From: Heterostelium multicystogenum | Lineage: Eukaryota > Evosea > Eumycetozoa > Acytosteliales > Acytosteliaceae | Direction: 5' to 3' | Length of the DNA stretch: 64,000 bases | NCBI GenBank assembly: GCA_003667245.1 | Contig: RCNN01000487.1 | Location: forward strand, 1 to 64,000 | In this document: positions 1 to 11,630 of the stretch, one piece after another | Layout: every line of letters begins with the position of its first letter | Position numbering within the stretch: the stretch's first letter is position 1 | Made by a program: the position numbers and the translations under genes | Notes under the pieces: model-generated | Told to the model about the DNA's origin: nothing | Databases searched by the model: none | What the model saw: the letters and a program-made list of their open reading frames with translations, nothing else

Positions 1-1132
1 ATTTTAAAGTCAAGTTGATGATGGTGGAGTTGGAAAGAAAAGTGATAGTCGATACCGGGAGCGGAAGAAATCCTTTAATTAATAATAAATGGATTAGAAG
101 TAGTGATAAGAATAGAAACAAGAAGGAATTTAAATAGTTAAAATTGCCGTTCGAAGAAGGAAATATTAGTAAGATAGTTTAATAAGGCATTGTATATCGA
201 AGATATTAGTTAGGAAAGTCAAATAGAAGTAGAGTTAAATGTGATAGATTTAGGACGAAGAAATAGAAATAATATTCGGTACGGATATTTTAGAGGAATT
301 GAAATTAGAAATGGAATTGGATGGAAAGAAATGGAAAGTTAAGATGTTAAGTGAAGAAGTTCGAAGTAGTTGATAGAACAATGGATGGGGAAGGAAAAAT
401 AGAAGAAGATTAGTAATACAGAAGAGAGATAAGTATCCGAAGTAATGGATTTAATTTAAAAGGAAGATTTAGAAACGTTAGAGAAAGTAATAATAGAGAA
501 ATTCAGAGATGTTATCGTGGAGAAAAGCTCAGATTTTAGCGTAATTAAGAGAGATAATGATATTAGTCATAGAATAGGTTTTGAAAGAAGGAGTAGTAAT
601 ATAAGAGTTCAATATCTCATGTAAGAAAGGTCGTTTTAAGGAAGAAAATTAGATATTCAAAGAAGTAGATGAATTATTAGAATTAGGCGTGGTAGAGAAA
701 ATAGCGGAAGATGTAGAAGATATTGTAGAATCACCAATTTTTGCGGTGTATAAAAACGGAGAGTTTGGATAGATTAGTAAATCCTTTAAGAAATTGAATG
801 AAGGAACAGTAGATTTAGAGTATAAGATCCGATAATAGAAGACGTGTTGAATAGATTAAGTGGGAAAGATTTTTTCACTAGGTGATGTGATTAAAGGATA
901 TTTCCATGTAGAGTTTAGAAGAGAGTTCGAGGAGGTTGACAGCCTTTAGAACGAAGAAAGGATTGTATTGGTATAAGAGATGGCGATGGATTAAGTGGAG
1001 CACCAGCTAGATTTGCCGAGTTTATGGAATCGAATTTTGGAGATATTTGTCCGATAATTATTTCGATGATCTCATAGCAGCAGATGATACTGTTTTGGAG
1101 AATGTTAGAAGAGTGATTAAGATGTTAATCAG
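1..1132 (+). pseudogene. Retrotransposon protease and reverse transcriptase, decayed
   Basis: No long open frame survives, but D-T-G-S (51-62) marks the aspartic protease. Further on, short pieces in shifting frames read as reverse transcriptase, ending in the Y-F-D-D catalytic box near 1059-1070 and a following A-D-D. Multiple stops and indels mean this part cannot make an active enzyme. It belongs to the chromovirus whose better-preserved 3' half follows directly. Confidence 0.75.
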
Positions 1133-1930
1133 GTGCAGAGAAAGAAAAGATCTTTAATTAGTAAGAAGAAAGTGAAGTTCTTTAGAAGAGAAATACAGAT
1201 ACTGGGTAGAACAATCAAATCCAATACAGTTAATAGTAGTAACTATAAGACAGAGTTGTTGGATCAAATGTCATATCCAACTAATCCGAAGGAAGTGCAG
1301 AAAACGCTAGGATTTTTTAATTATTTTAGAAAATTCATAGACAAATACCCAGAGAAGACGAGACATTTGGAAGAATTGCGTAAACATAAGAGAGAATTTG
1401 AAATTAGTGATGAAGCCAAGAAGGAATTTTATCAGTTAATCGGAGAATTGAAACAAACCGTAGATTTGTATTTACCAGACCCGTTGAAGGAGTACTATAT
1501 TTACACGGACGCGAGTGATATTGGCATTAGTGCAATTATCAAGCAGAAGGATAAAGATGGAGTAGAGAGACCGGTGTTGTTTTATGGAAGAAGGTTGAAG
1601 AATACTGAACAGACGAAATCAATAGGATTTAGAGAGTTGTTGGCGATAAAGGAGTGTTTGAAGAAGAACATGAAGATACTTTTGGGTAGTAAATTAAAGA
1701 TCTTTACGGATCATTATAATTTGCTATACTTGAAGGATCAAGTGACTTTAACGAAAGATCAATTGAAAGCACTTGAAGTGTTATCACAATTCAATTACGA
1801 AATTAAGCATATTGACGGTGTAAAGAATGTAGGAGCGGATGTATTGTCGAGGTTGAACACTTATAGGATACCTATAGAGTGGGATTATTTGATGGAGTTA
1901 AGGAAAGTTATAAAGGAAATAGTGACGTAG
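1133..1930 (+). pseudogene. Reverse transcriptase connection and RNase H part of the chromovirus
   Basis: An open stretch of 265 codons. Residues 1-95 match the Ty3 reverse transcriptase thumb/connection region (pattern G-F-F-N-Y-F-R-K-F-I). Residues about 115-245 are a Ty3-type RNase H with the Y-T-D-A-S-D start, the R-E-L-L-A-I-K-E segment, the F-T-D-H segment and the closing D-V-L-S-R-L. All four acidic positions appear present. There is no real start codon need, since this is an internal slice of a polyprotein. The frame is lost into the integrase piece at about 1880-1930. Confidence 0.85.
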
Positions 1931-2740
1931 AGTTAGTGAAAGCGAGACATAAAGATACGTGGAGAGAACGTGAAGGTCTATTGTTTATCATAGACAAGGA
2001 AGGAAAAGAAAGATTAGTGTTGGTAGATGAAAAACATATCAAAGAGATAATTAGAGAGGCACACAGTACGCCATATTGTGGGCACGGAGATAGTTTTAAG
2101 AACGTATACGAGAATTAAGGAGAATTTCTATTGTAGGAAATTGTACGAGAAGGTGAAAGAGTTTTGTGATTATTGTGTAGAATGTCAACAAAATAGAATA
2201 GAAGTAAAGAAGAAAGCAAATATTCAGCCATTAGAGATAGCGGAAGGAGTCGGAATAGATATAAGTTTGGATTTTCTAGATTTACCAGAGAGTCTAAATG
2301 GTTATAATTATGTGTTAGTTGTCGTAGATAGATTCAGTAAATATACAACAATTATACCAACGAAGAAACAAATAACAGCGATAGAGACAGCTAAACTAGT
2401 TCATGAAAATGTGTTTACATCATTTGGATTACCGTTATCGATAGTCAGTGATAGAGACCCCCGTTTTACGAGTGAAGTGTGGCAAGAATTATTCCGAAGA
2501 GTTGGATCGAAGTTGAGAATGTCTGTACCCAGACATCCCAAAGTGATGGTCAGACCGAGAGACTGAATAGAAGTATCAGAACGATGTTGAGAAAAATTAG
2601 CCTTGGAGAAGAAGGAGAATTGGGACGAGGAGATCAAGAATATTCAATTTGCGATTAACTCAACCTATAATGCAACAATTAAGAGATCCCCGTTTGAAGT
2701 AGTGTTAGGTTATGTACCGACATCACCTATAAATTTGTTT
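1879..2740 (+). pseudogene. Integrase zinc finger and catalytic core, frameshifted
   Basis: Three frames must be combined. 1879-2118 carries the first half of the H-H-C-C zinc finger (H of E-A-H and of C-G-H). 2078-2566 holds the C-x2-C half, the core D of S-L-D-F-L-D, and the second D in S-D-R-D-P-R-F. 2567-2740 holds the tail with the typical Y-N-A-T...S-P-F-E-V-V-L-G-Y pattern in yet another frame. Family and order are clear; function is lost by frame changes unless some are sequencing errors. Confidence 0.85.
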
Positions 2741-3410
2741 GCAAAAACGAATTAGTGGAGAAGAAAGAGATGTGGTGAGAGAGATAGTTCGAGATTGTTT
2801 GTTAGACAAACAACTACAAATGTTAGAAGGAGAAGAGTTAGTGGAGAAGATTGATATCGTGAAAGGAGATTGGGTGTTAGTCAAGGATGAATTTATCAAC
2901 TTGGATGTAGATAAAGAATCAATTATGAAGTCAGTTAGAAACAGAAACAGAGGTCCATTTAAAGTAATAAGAGTATTCAATAATGGATTAAACCTAGAAT
3001 TGGAGTTGGATGGTTTCACTAGGAGACATGCAATTTTCAATGTTACCCAAGTAATGAAATTCAAAGTTAATGAAGACAATAACGAATTGGTTGCCGAGCC
3101 TGGTCCGAAGTTGGTCAATGGAGAAGAAGAGTATGTGGTTGAAAAGATAATGGGTGTTCGCAAGTTTGGAAAGAGCACACAATACTTAATCAAATGGTTA
3201 GGTTACCCAGAAGATCAGTCATCATGGCAATTCGAGAAATACATTCATGCTAAGGAACTGATAGACATATTCAAGAAAGAACAAGAACAGGAACAAGACA
3301 ACCAGAAACCTAAGAAGACAGTCAAAACTCAAAGGAAGACCTATAACCCGAAAAGAAGACCTACTCTTAAAAAAGGGCAAAGTGTAAAACACGAAGTTCA
3401 AAAATCATAA
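2739..3410 (+). pseudogene. Integrase C-terminus and chromodomain of the chromovirus
   Basis: The best-preserved part, 223 codons open. The first half is the Ty3 integrase C-terminal module (W-V-L-V-K-D; G-P-F-K-V-I-R). Residues about 130-185 are a canonical chromodomain: E-Y-V-V-E-K-I, then Y-L-I-K-W-L-G-Y, then S-S-W. The aromatic residues that form the methyl-lysine cage in HP1-type chromodomains (Y, W and the later aromatic) are visible. That fits a domain able to read histone H3 methyl marks, unlike the divergent chromodomains of some relatives. A basic tail rich in Lys, Arg and Gln ends the protein. Confidence 0.85.
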
Positions 3411-3640
3411 AAATAAGAAATTTATAGTATAAAAACCGAAATAATCAAATAAACAAATCATTCCAATTAATAACCCTAATTCCTCTATAGTTATAATTAA
3501 TTATTGTTAATAGATCCTATATATATACGTTTTATGTGTTACTCTTTTAAATCAAGTCTGTATGATACCATCCCGCCATGATGAATATGTAAATTGACAA
3601 GCGAAGCCCTCAACTACGTAAAACCATTGGTGTACTCTTA

Positions 3641-4411
3641 AAATCTTCTGTCGCTTCGAAATACTTAACAGTCCACTGTTGAAACACCTTGCTTCAAAAA
3701 TAATAATAGGCAGTCATGCCTCTATAAAATGATGGTCATCACAACCGGCCTGTGGTTGTAAAAAAAAGAAATCTGTAGGCTTCTAAACCCTACCTTAAAA
3801 TAAACAACTGTATGGTTATAACAAAAACAAAAAAAAAAAAAACTCCTTAAACCCGATTTATATATATACATATAAAGTTATTATTTGTTCCAATTTATTG
3901 TCATCTTTGTAGCTGTAGTCTTGTTTTAGTGTTATAGTGACAAGCTGGGCTGGATTCATTTGTTATCGCTTGGTCATCGGGTTTATATAATATTTGTATC
4001 CTCTATCTGCTTACTATCAATCTACTATCAATCTTCATCCAAGTAAATAATTACCATAAGCTCTGTTTATCGCTGACTTCCAAAGGCACTGCTAAATCTT
4101 CCACCACCGTTGCTGTCAATGAGTTCAAAAAAGACTGGAATATATTAACCATCTCTGGTTGCGATATCCCCAATCTGGTGCTCCCGCGTTCATTTATTGA
4201 TTAATATTTCATTTAGATATGAATACAAAACACAAAAACAACAAAAAAAATGGAAAATAGGAAAAGTAAAAAAAAACAATAATAATATATTTCGGACAAT
4301 CACGACTGTCCCTTTGTGTCGTGAATATATATATATAGAACACTGTGAGGTTCTGACCCTCACCATTTATTATTTAATTAATAAATTATGATCACCTGGA
4401 TGATTATAAAA
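3641..4411 (+). repeat. Hairpin-rich repeat, copy 1, split by an insertion
   Basis: Two halves match the uninterrupted copy at 4428-4735: half A at about 3648-3825 and half B at about 4272-4411. The 430 bp between them (3843-4256) are absent from copy 2, start after a poly(A) run and look inserted; I recognise nothing in them. Short perfect hairpins are spread along the unit, including AACAGT/ACTGTT, AGGCA/TGCCT, GTAGG/CCTAC, CACGAC/GTCGTG and GTGAGG/CCTCAC. Confidence 0.75.
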
Positions 4412-4427
4412 AAAAAAAAAAAAAAAA

Positions 4428-4735
4428 TCACTTCGAAATACTTAACAGTCCACTGTTGAAACACCTTGCTCCAAATAATAATAGGCAGTCATGCCTCTAT
4501 AAATGATGGTCATCACAACCGGACTGTGGTTGTAAAAAGGAAATCTGTAGGCTTCTAAACCCTACCTTAAATAAAACTGTATGGTTATTACAAAAAAAAA
4601 ACAAAATAATATATTTCAGACAATCATGACTGTCCCTTTGTGTCGTGAAATATATATATATAGAACACTGTGAGGTTCTGACCCTCACCATTTATTAATT
4701 AATTAATAAATTAGGATCATATGGATGATTAAAAA
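4428..4735 (+). repeat. Hairpin-rich repeat, copy 2, uninterrupted
   Basis: About 305 bp, nearly the same as the split copy just upstream. The small palindromes are conserved between copies; the few differences sit mostly in loops or turn a G:C into a G:U pair. It could be a solo LTR, a non-autonomous element or a structured RNA gene. No terminal inverted repeat or coding frame was recognised. Confidence 0.7.
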
Positions 4736-4791
4736 AAAAAATTCATTTTGTATCAAATATTTAGTTATTTTATTTGTGTCAGTTTTTTTAA

Positions 4792-6118
4792 TTAATCTTG
4801 GATAACAAATGAATTAAGAGCAATCCCTTGAAAAGAATACAGGTTAGTTATGAGTGTTTCTGAAGTTCTACAGCAAAAGCCACTTGATTTTCCACCCACT
4901 ATATAAAGACCTAAAGTAATAATCACATCTATGTAATCATTAGTTCCTGGTTTTAGTATAGGCATTTTCTCAGATTCAACAAATCTTTGGGCCAGATATG
5001 GACCATCAACTGATTTAGTAAGAATCTCAGTCCACTCTTCATTGGACATTGTCTTTCCAAAAAATATTGATCTTCCTCTCGAGTCCACAGATCCTTTGAG
5101 AATAAAATCATCTTTGTTATCGATTAACATCTTCATGGTCACTTCAAAACTTGAATCATTTGAATGTAGAATGTAGCTAGGGAGAACTAATTCATTGATA
5201 GCATTTAGTTGATCTTGAGTGAAGAGATAATTGAATCTTTTATCACAGAGCAAAGCAAGGGTTTTTTTTGTTTTCAGATACAAATGATGAGTGTAGACTA
5301 TTTAATGGGAGTACATTTTGATCTTTAATTGCTTCGAAATATGCTGATTTTTGTGTTTCTGTAGCTGTTGTGTAAAAGCATGATTCTACCTTGCCAGAAT
5401 TACACCAAAATCCTAATTTATTCCATGATAAATCTATTTTCTTTCCTTTATAACAAAGACCAGTATCTCTATTGTACTCCAATTCTTCAATTGGTGCCAC
5501 AATATAATCAATTCCAAGTTTTGTACAAAACAATTTAAATTCATTTAAGTCAGTGTCTACCATTCTATGAACACTATATAGAAAAGCAATCGATGGAATT
5601 TCCATTGTATTTTTTGTTTCTTGATATAACTTAATTAAATGATTGAGAAAGAACTTGAAAGAATCATACTCTTGTTCAACTATTAAAGATTTATCCACTC
5701 TTTTTGTAAAAGATGGAAGTTGTTGATATAGATTCTTGAGACCAGAATACACAAGAATTGCACCTGGTGTTGAAGTATTCAACTCCATTATTCCTGGTTT
5801 TCCATTTCTATCTAATATTATATCAAATCTTGAGAATTGATTCAAACGTTTTTCATTGGATGAACGAAATTTATCAAAATTTATAAGAGGTATAAGGTCC
5901 TTCAACTCAGGATAGTAGGATTGAACATCTTTGTTTACTAAAAATTGAGAAAGAACAACCTCAACAGCTTCCATGACCAATTCTGACTTTCTACATAAAC
6001 TTTCATATTTCGATACTGACATTAGATATGGTGTTAAAGAAAAGGAATTGGCTATCACTTTATTCTCAATTTTTTCTTTCATTAATTGATGTTCCGTAAT
6101 ATTATTAAGTTCTGACAC
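4792..6118 (-). CDS. Circularly permuted ATP-grasp / glutathionylspermidine-synthase-like protein
   Basis: Two overlapping frames (6118-5243 and 5283-4792) form one protein of about 450 residues. An ATP-grasp-like stretch (R-F-D-I-I-L-D then I-M-E-L-N-T-S-T-P-G) lies near residue 100-120, and a second conserved block (F-I-L-K-G...G-R-S-I-F-F-G-K) lies in the C-terminal half. Such proteins ligate carboxylates to amines with ATP; the substrate cannot be told. The frames switch exactly at a run of eight A (minus strand; 5262-5269), where seven would keep one frame, so an assembly error or a shifty site is likely. No ATG begins the open frame: a GTAAGT...TTTAG intron may occupy 6119-6170, or translation starts at an internal Met (about residue 14). 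Confidence 0.65.
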
Positions 6119-6667
6119 TAAATAGAAACATGAATATATTGTTTTTTATAAATATAATAACATTACTTACTTTTTATTTTTAGAAATATATTTTAATATT
6201 TGTTAATGATTAGAAATATATATCATCAACTTATTTATAGGTTTTAAAACCAAAAAAATATAGAATAATTATATATAAATATAAATAAATATGTATAAAT
6301 TATAACATAGTAGATTTCAACAAATTAAATTTGTATTTTATATATCTATTTTATAAAAAGATAACACACATATTTTGTTAAAAAAGGAAAAGAGTAGAGA
6401 ATTTACGGTTATACATTTTAGTTAACGATTTGATTTTAATGATATCTCCAACAATAAAACATCTATTTACTTGCAGTAGTTTACAAATCAATTTCTTATT
6501 AAATCTCTATCGTGTGGTTAGGTTATATTTTAGCAAAGTTATTATTTTAATGATGATAGATATTCCAATAATTTTTATAACCTCATTTAATTATTATCAT
6601 TTGAATGTATTTGTCACAACTCTCTAATGTTTAAAGTCTATCATTGACATGTATACAATTGTTATTG
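6119..6667. other. AT-rich intergenic region
   Basis: Beyond the possible first intron of the ATP-grasp gene (6119-6170, GTAAGT to TTTAG on the minus strand) I see only AT-rich DNA. The 65-codon open frame at 6430-6627 has no recognisable features and is probably chance. Confidence 0.5.
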
Positions 6668-8218
6668 TTAAGTATTGTTAAATTGCTTTAATATCTTTGT
6701 TGAATTTGAAAGCTGATGCTCAATTGAATATATAAGAAGAGGTTGGATATTGACTGGATGTTCAAATATCTGATTTCTATTTTGGAGAATAAATATTAAT
6801 ATTGGATTGTCTTTAAGGTTACGAGCAATCTCCCTGTAATATATATTAAAATAGAACAAAGGAGAAGGTAAATAAAGCCTGTGATTCAGTAAATAGTTTA
6901 GCATTGGTAGGCAGTTGCTATTCTCGACATCGGCTATAAGAATTTTCAAAAGTGCCATTGCTGAGCAACCTTCTGTTCGGTTTTGATGCAGCCATTCAAC
7001 AATATCAAGCTTGTTATAGGCAATTGCCAAGTCCATGGCTTCAATTGTACATCCTTCGGTTCTATTCTCATGAAACCATTGTACCATTGCTAGATCATGT
7101 TTTGCAGCGTTGTTCATTGCCAATTTCGTACATCCCTCGGTTCGATGTTCATGCAGCCACTTTACCACTTCAAAATGGTTATTGTTAGCTGCATTGTCCA
7201 TTGCACTAGTAGTACATCCCTCCAACCTGTTTTGGTGGAGCCACATCAAAATATCCAGCTTTCCCATTTCGGCAGCATTGTTCATTGCTTTCTCAGTAAA
7301 TGTTCCAACTAAGTTTTCAGATACCCAAACCACTACATCCAAGCTTCCATTAGCTGAGCTATCAATCGGAGTATCGTGACAAGAGCTGCCAAAATGATTA
7401 CTATACAGAAACTTCACCATGTCTAGAGAGCCTGCATTAAATGCACTCACATTAAAGTTGAAATCTTTTTCTTTCTCTATCAAATCAAGATTTAGATACT
7501 TCTTTTCTATCAACCATTTAAACAGCTCTAGATCTCGTTGATTGATTAGCAGTTGTATAGCACTCTTTGTTAGAGTGGGACTTAGTTTCAGTTGCGCCAC
7601 TTCCATAAGATATTCTATCATATTCCTACAGCTAACACGAACTGCTGAGACAAAGGTCTGAAAGTATTTGCAATTAATGGTTGATTCAGAGTCCCCCATT
7701 CTGGTAGATTCCAACTTGTAAGCATTCATAAGCCAAAGAAACACATCAAAGCTCTTTCCAAGAGGGGCCAGTGGCAGTAGAAAGCTCGCATCATACCATG
7801 ATTTATCAATTGATTCGAGCAATTTAGCCACTTCAAAGCTTCCTCTTGTCACTGCCTTCTCCATCATTGGTACACAATAAATTTTAGTGATTTTGAATCT
7901 CTTGAAGAAATACCTAACTATATCAATGTTGTCAACTGCCGCATAAAATGCTTGAATAAATTCTTCATCTGCTTCTATGCTTTCCTTTATCCAATCAGAC
8001 GTAGAAAACCATTTCTTTTTATTGAGCTTCTTTGAAATCGTAGCTTTTAACATCTGAAAATAGCCATTACCTGACAACAGTGCAGGTGTACAAGCTACCG
8101 TCGACCAAACGTATCCTTTATAACGAAACACCTTTGAATGAATATACTTTACATCATTAAATATCTTTTCTCTGAGTAATCTATTTCTAAATAATAACAT
8201 AAATACATCTTTATCCAT
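6668..8218 (-). CDS. Ankyrin-type repeat protein, 516 aa (paralogue 1)
   Basis: Intact single-exon gene. The N-terminus (M-D-K-D-V-F, then about 20 residues on I-F-N-D-V-K-Y-I-H) is shared with two other proteins in this window (21783-22850 and 53858-55285), which supports this start. Residues about 290-430 hold four to five degenerate ankyrin repeats of ~26-28 residues with the signature A-M-x-N-A-A...V-K-W-L-H-x-N-R-T-E-G-C-T. This subtype is widespread in amoebae, oomycetes and giant DNA viruses. It is probably a protein-binding scaffold; no catalytic domain or signal peptide is visible. The last 80 residues carry no repeat. Confidence 0.85.
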   Translation of the reverse strand: MDKDVFMLLFRNRLLREKIFNDVKYIHSKVFRYKGYVWSTVACTPALLSGNGYFQMLKATISKKLNKKKWFSTSDWIKESIEADEEFIQAFYAAVDNIDIVRYFFKRFKITKIYCVPMMEKAVTRGSFEVAKLLESIDKSWYDASFLLPLAPLGKSFDVFLWLMNAYKLESTRMGDSESTINCKYFQTFVSAVRVSCRNMIEYLMEVAQLKLSPTLTKSAIQLLINQRDLELFKWLIEKKYLNLDLIEKEKDFNFNVSAFNAGSLDMVKFLYSNHFGSSCHDTPIDSSANGSLDVVVWVSENLVGTFTEKAMNNAAEMGKLDILMWLHQNRLEGCTTSAMDNAANNNHFEVVKWLHEHRTEGCTKLAMNNAAKHDLAMVQWFHENRTEGCTIEAMDLAIAYNKLDIVEWLHQNRTEGCSAMALLKILIADVENSNCLPMLNYLLNHRLYLPSPLFYFNIYYREIARNLKDNPILIFILQNRNQIFEHPVNIQPLLIYSIEHQLSNSTKILKQFNNT

Positions 8219-8326
8219 ATTCTTGCAAATGAATTCATAACCAAAGAAGTAAAAAAAAAAGAGATCAGGTGATCATAATCAAAAGTGGGGTACCACAGAT
8301 ATATCTATCAATGATTTTCGGTTACA

Positions 8327-9965
8327 ATGCAAATATTAGATAATAATGATCATCAAACATGTAGAATTATATATCTATCAAATATTTTATTGCGTGAGAT
8401 AATTAAACATCTCACTGATAATGTTGATAGAATATGCCTTAGTTTGGCATGTAAGCGATTGTTTCAAAGAAGAGATCAATATCTTTCATTCTATTTCGAC
8501 ACTGAAAAAGATTACCTATCATTGCTAAAGCATGAAAAGCAATCGTTTCATCTATCATCTTACAGATCGATATTGTTACATTCAAATCATCAATTTAAAA
8601 GATGTAATTTGAAAATATGTTCGGTAGACAAACCTGATGATGATTTCTCTGGATATACAGTTTACTATAGTAGGTTCACACTAAACTCTCAAGCGGGAGC
8701 TAACTTATCTAACATACCATACATTATCATATTGTAGAAAATCTGGCACAGTTGGATACGATACCTGACTTTGTTGATACAGTCAGCATCGAGATTTTCT
8801 ATAATCAGGAATTAGATACAACCAAATTATATGATTTGATATCAAATTCAAATGTTCAAACTCTTCTTGGATGTAAGACTATCTCTATATCGCTACCATC
8901 AAACTTGACATCTCTATCGCTCAGTACCAATTTCAATGAGAAGTTGGTCGCAGGCTGCTTTCCTCCAACACTGAAATTCCTTAAATTTGGACATGGTTTC
9001 AATCAACAAATCGATTGTTGTGGAATTCTACCAGACGGTCTGGAGGAATTGCACTTTGGTGAGGACTTTAATCACCTTATTCTTCCAGGTGTCCTACCTT
9101 CATCATTGAAAACACTGGTCTTCTATGGTAAAGCACAGCTTCAAGTTGGATCTTTACCTCCTAATCTAGGGACATTGTATCTCAGCAATTCGACCTCCAC
9201 CGATCATTTCATATTGCCACACTCACTTCATACACTATATGAGGCAAATCTATCTTGGATACCATCAATTCGACAACTTCCCAATCTGAAAACACTGACA
9301 TTCTACCAATCAACCGAAGATGATAAAATCTGCTTAAGCGATCTTCCAGCAACACTCACAAGATTGGAGTTTATCACTGACTTTATATTAACTTCTGCTG
9401 TGCCAACATCAGTCCAATATTTAAACATAAGTCCATGCAAATTATGATATCAATGAAATATTTCCAGATCGATCGAAATACCATTTCGAAGAACTGATAA
9501 TCGATGCGGAAAAGAAGGAGTCTCTGCACGGTTTGCAGATCAAACATCTGAAAATGTTTGGATATATTGTTGATATTCCTGATGGAGTGGAGAAACTGCA
9601 TATAGGAAACGACTTTTGCGAGAAAATCAAGCCAACAACCATTCCAAAATCCGTAAAGGACTTGGTAGTCTTTGATTTTAAAATCTTTAATCGGCCAGGT
9701 CTGATACCTGAATCAGTAGAAAAGCTCAAGATCGTAAAACCCCTATGGAATCGATGCACGAAATCTGCCACGATCAATAAGGAATGTCGTCATGTCCGAT
9801 GCAGTGCTCTCACTTATCATTCCTTTTCCCGACACTATTATCAATATTGAGAACCCATTAACAGGATGCTCCTCACGAAGACTAGATAAAAATCACTTCT
9901 TAATTTTTGGGCAACCATCCAGTAGTAAACTTCCAATGGTAGCCATTTCCAATAATTTTATGTGA
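8327..9965 (+). pseudogene. F-box / FNIP-like leucine-repeat protein, three frame changes
   Basis: Open pieces at 8327-8737, 8752-9447, 9533-9850 and about 9785-9965 are consecutive parts of one protein. The N-terminal 45 residues look like an F-box (L-L-R-E-I-I-K-H-L then I-C-L-S-L-A-C-K-R-L-F). The middle holds repeats of the FNIP/LRR kind (F-N-x-x-I/L...L-P-x-x-L-x-x-L). The end, R-R-L-D-K-N-H-F-L-I-F-G, is the usual closing block of dictyostelid FNIP proteins. F-box proteins recruit substrates to SCF ubiquitin ligases. Three single-base frame changes (near 8720-8737, 9435-9450 and 9770-9790) break it; the neighbouring paralogue supports the joined reading. Confidence 0.75.
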
Positions 9966-10099
9966 GTTTCCACCAACCCCAAAAAGGACCCAGACAGCCT
10001 TCTTGAAAAACAAGCTCCAAAAAAATTCTCAATTTTGAGGACTCTGACTCTGCACTAAATTGGTTCAAATTCAGTCCAATATCTATTTCTAGATAAACA

Positions 10100-11231
10100 A
10101 TGATGAACAACATTGTTGAATCAAGCAAATTGGTAAATCTCTCACATGTGTTGCTCAAGGAAATTGTAAAGCATCTTAGTGATAATGTTGATAGAATATG
10201 TCTGAGCTTAGTGTGCAAGAGATTGTTTGAATCAAGATCCCAATATCTTTCATTCTATTTCAAATCGTATGAATTGGAAGACTATCTATCATTGGCAGAC
10301 CGCAGCAATAAATCATTTTACCTATCATCTTACCAATCGATATTGGATGCTACTTCAGTTCAACAAGAGGAAAATATCACCAATGATCCAGAAAGTAGGA
10401 ATGATTACTTTGGACCAATTGCAGGACTGATACAATCGAAATATGATAGTCTTGATACGTTGAGTCTTCTAGAGTCAACTAATGATATCAAGACAATTGA
10501 CCTTAAGGACCTACCACAGGTAATAACTACTCTAAACTTTCTATCGGACTATATTTTAAAGTCGGCGATGCCCACCACAGTAAGGGTTCTGAATCTATCT
10601 AGATGTAAATATAATGCTGATGAAATATTCCCAGAACCGCTCCGATCAAAGTACAACTTCAAAGCACTGACAGTGAATGGTCTAAATCATGAATCACTTT
10701 CTAACTTTAAGATAAAGGATTTGACATTAGACCTCTCTGATCATACCTATACCCAAACAAAATGTGTAGTAAAGTGTACGGAAATTCCCTATGGCGTGGA
10801 ATCTGTTACATTTAATTACAGTGGCTCAAAGAAATTATTTTCAAGTGGTCATACCGAACTCAGTGAAGACCCTAAACATACCCAGCCTCAATTTCTTTGA
10901 GTCTGACTTGGTGATAGTACCAGAATCAGTTTCGGACATTCATCTATTCTCTTCATACAAAGAATCACCTGAATATCTCGATAAACTTCCAACAAGCTTC
11001 AAGAGTCTAACAGTCATTAATCCATCGTTACTATTAACTTTGATACCTTGCAGAGTTAACAACCTTCACTGTGAATATTCCAATTTTACGCTTCGCAAAA
11101 TAGACAAAGGTGTCTATCTGTTCTTTGGAAGGATATCATACTTCTTCAAACCCTTGGCAACATTGATCAACGTGGGACAAATACTCCAATTTATATCAAC
11201 ATTAATATGTTTAGAATTAAAAGAAAATTAA
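10100..11231 (+). pseudogene. Second F-box / leucine-repeat protein, one frame change
   Basis: Tandem relative of the gene just upstream. The N-terminal F-box region is nearly the same (L-L-K-E-I-V-K-H-L; I-C-L-S-L-V-C-K-R-L-F). The piece around N-L-S-R-C-K-Y-N-A-D aligns with the point where the first gene loses its frame. The protein changes frame at about 10840-10860 and continues to 11231, ending with the family block L-R-K-I-D-K-G-V-Y-L-F-F-G and a short hydrophobic tail. It is shorter than its neighbour in the repeat section. It may be a working gene with one assembly error. Confidence 0.7.
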
Positions 11232-11619
11232 CACACCAATATTATTATTATTTGTATGTATAAAGTATGTGGTATTATTAATAATTGTTTAAAAATTAGT
11301 AATAACAATACTAACAGATCTATCTATAACTATTAATGTATACTTGTCGATAGTTATACTAAAACATTAGTTAGTTTAATTTTGTTATAGATTTAAGATG
11401 ATGTAACATTATATTAAATTGAATTCATTGGTAGTTCTAATATCTATGACCATAAGTTTATAATAAATCTTTAAAGTAATGAAAAGTGTAAACGAATTCA
11501 TAGCTAAATATTATAGGTTTATGTAATTGATTTGTCATTATTATTCTTCTTATTTCTAATACAAGTAATGGAGTAAGGTTGGGCAAAGCTGTCATCTCTC
11601 GACTTACTATAACTTAAAC

Positions 11620-11630
11620 TATAAATAGAA
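11620..11630 (+). promoter_or_regulatory. TATA box of the Cys-rich peptide gene
   Basis: TATAAATAGAA lies about 80 bp upstream of the ATG at 11712. The nearly identical TATAAATAGGA precedes the secreted protein gene at 16456 at a similar distance. Confidence 0.55.

Larger units (their letters stand above)
1..3410 (+). mobile_element. Degenerate Ty3/gypsy chromovirus (Skipper-like), 5' end cut by window
   Basis: An LTR retrotransposon of the chromovirus class, read in the order protease, reverse transcriptase, RNase H, integrase, chromodomain. The protease D-T-G-S motif is at 51-62 and the reverse transcriptase Y-F-D-D box at about 1059-1070. RNase H, the integrase zinc finger and core, and a C-terminal chromodomain follow. 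Stops and frame changes break the polyprotein into at least four open pieces in frames 2, 1, 2 and 3, and the first 1.1 kb is worst. This domain order is the known signature of dictyostelid Skipper-type elements, which use the chromodomain to choose insertion sites. Gag and the 5' LTR lie outside the window, and I could not define a 3' LTR. I found no tRNA gene nearby. Confidence 0.9.

Noticed and set aside
6952..7379. Plus-strand frames opposite the ankyrin gene
   Set aside because: Shadows; the repeat phase belongs to the minus strand.
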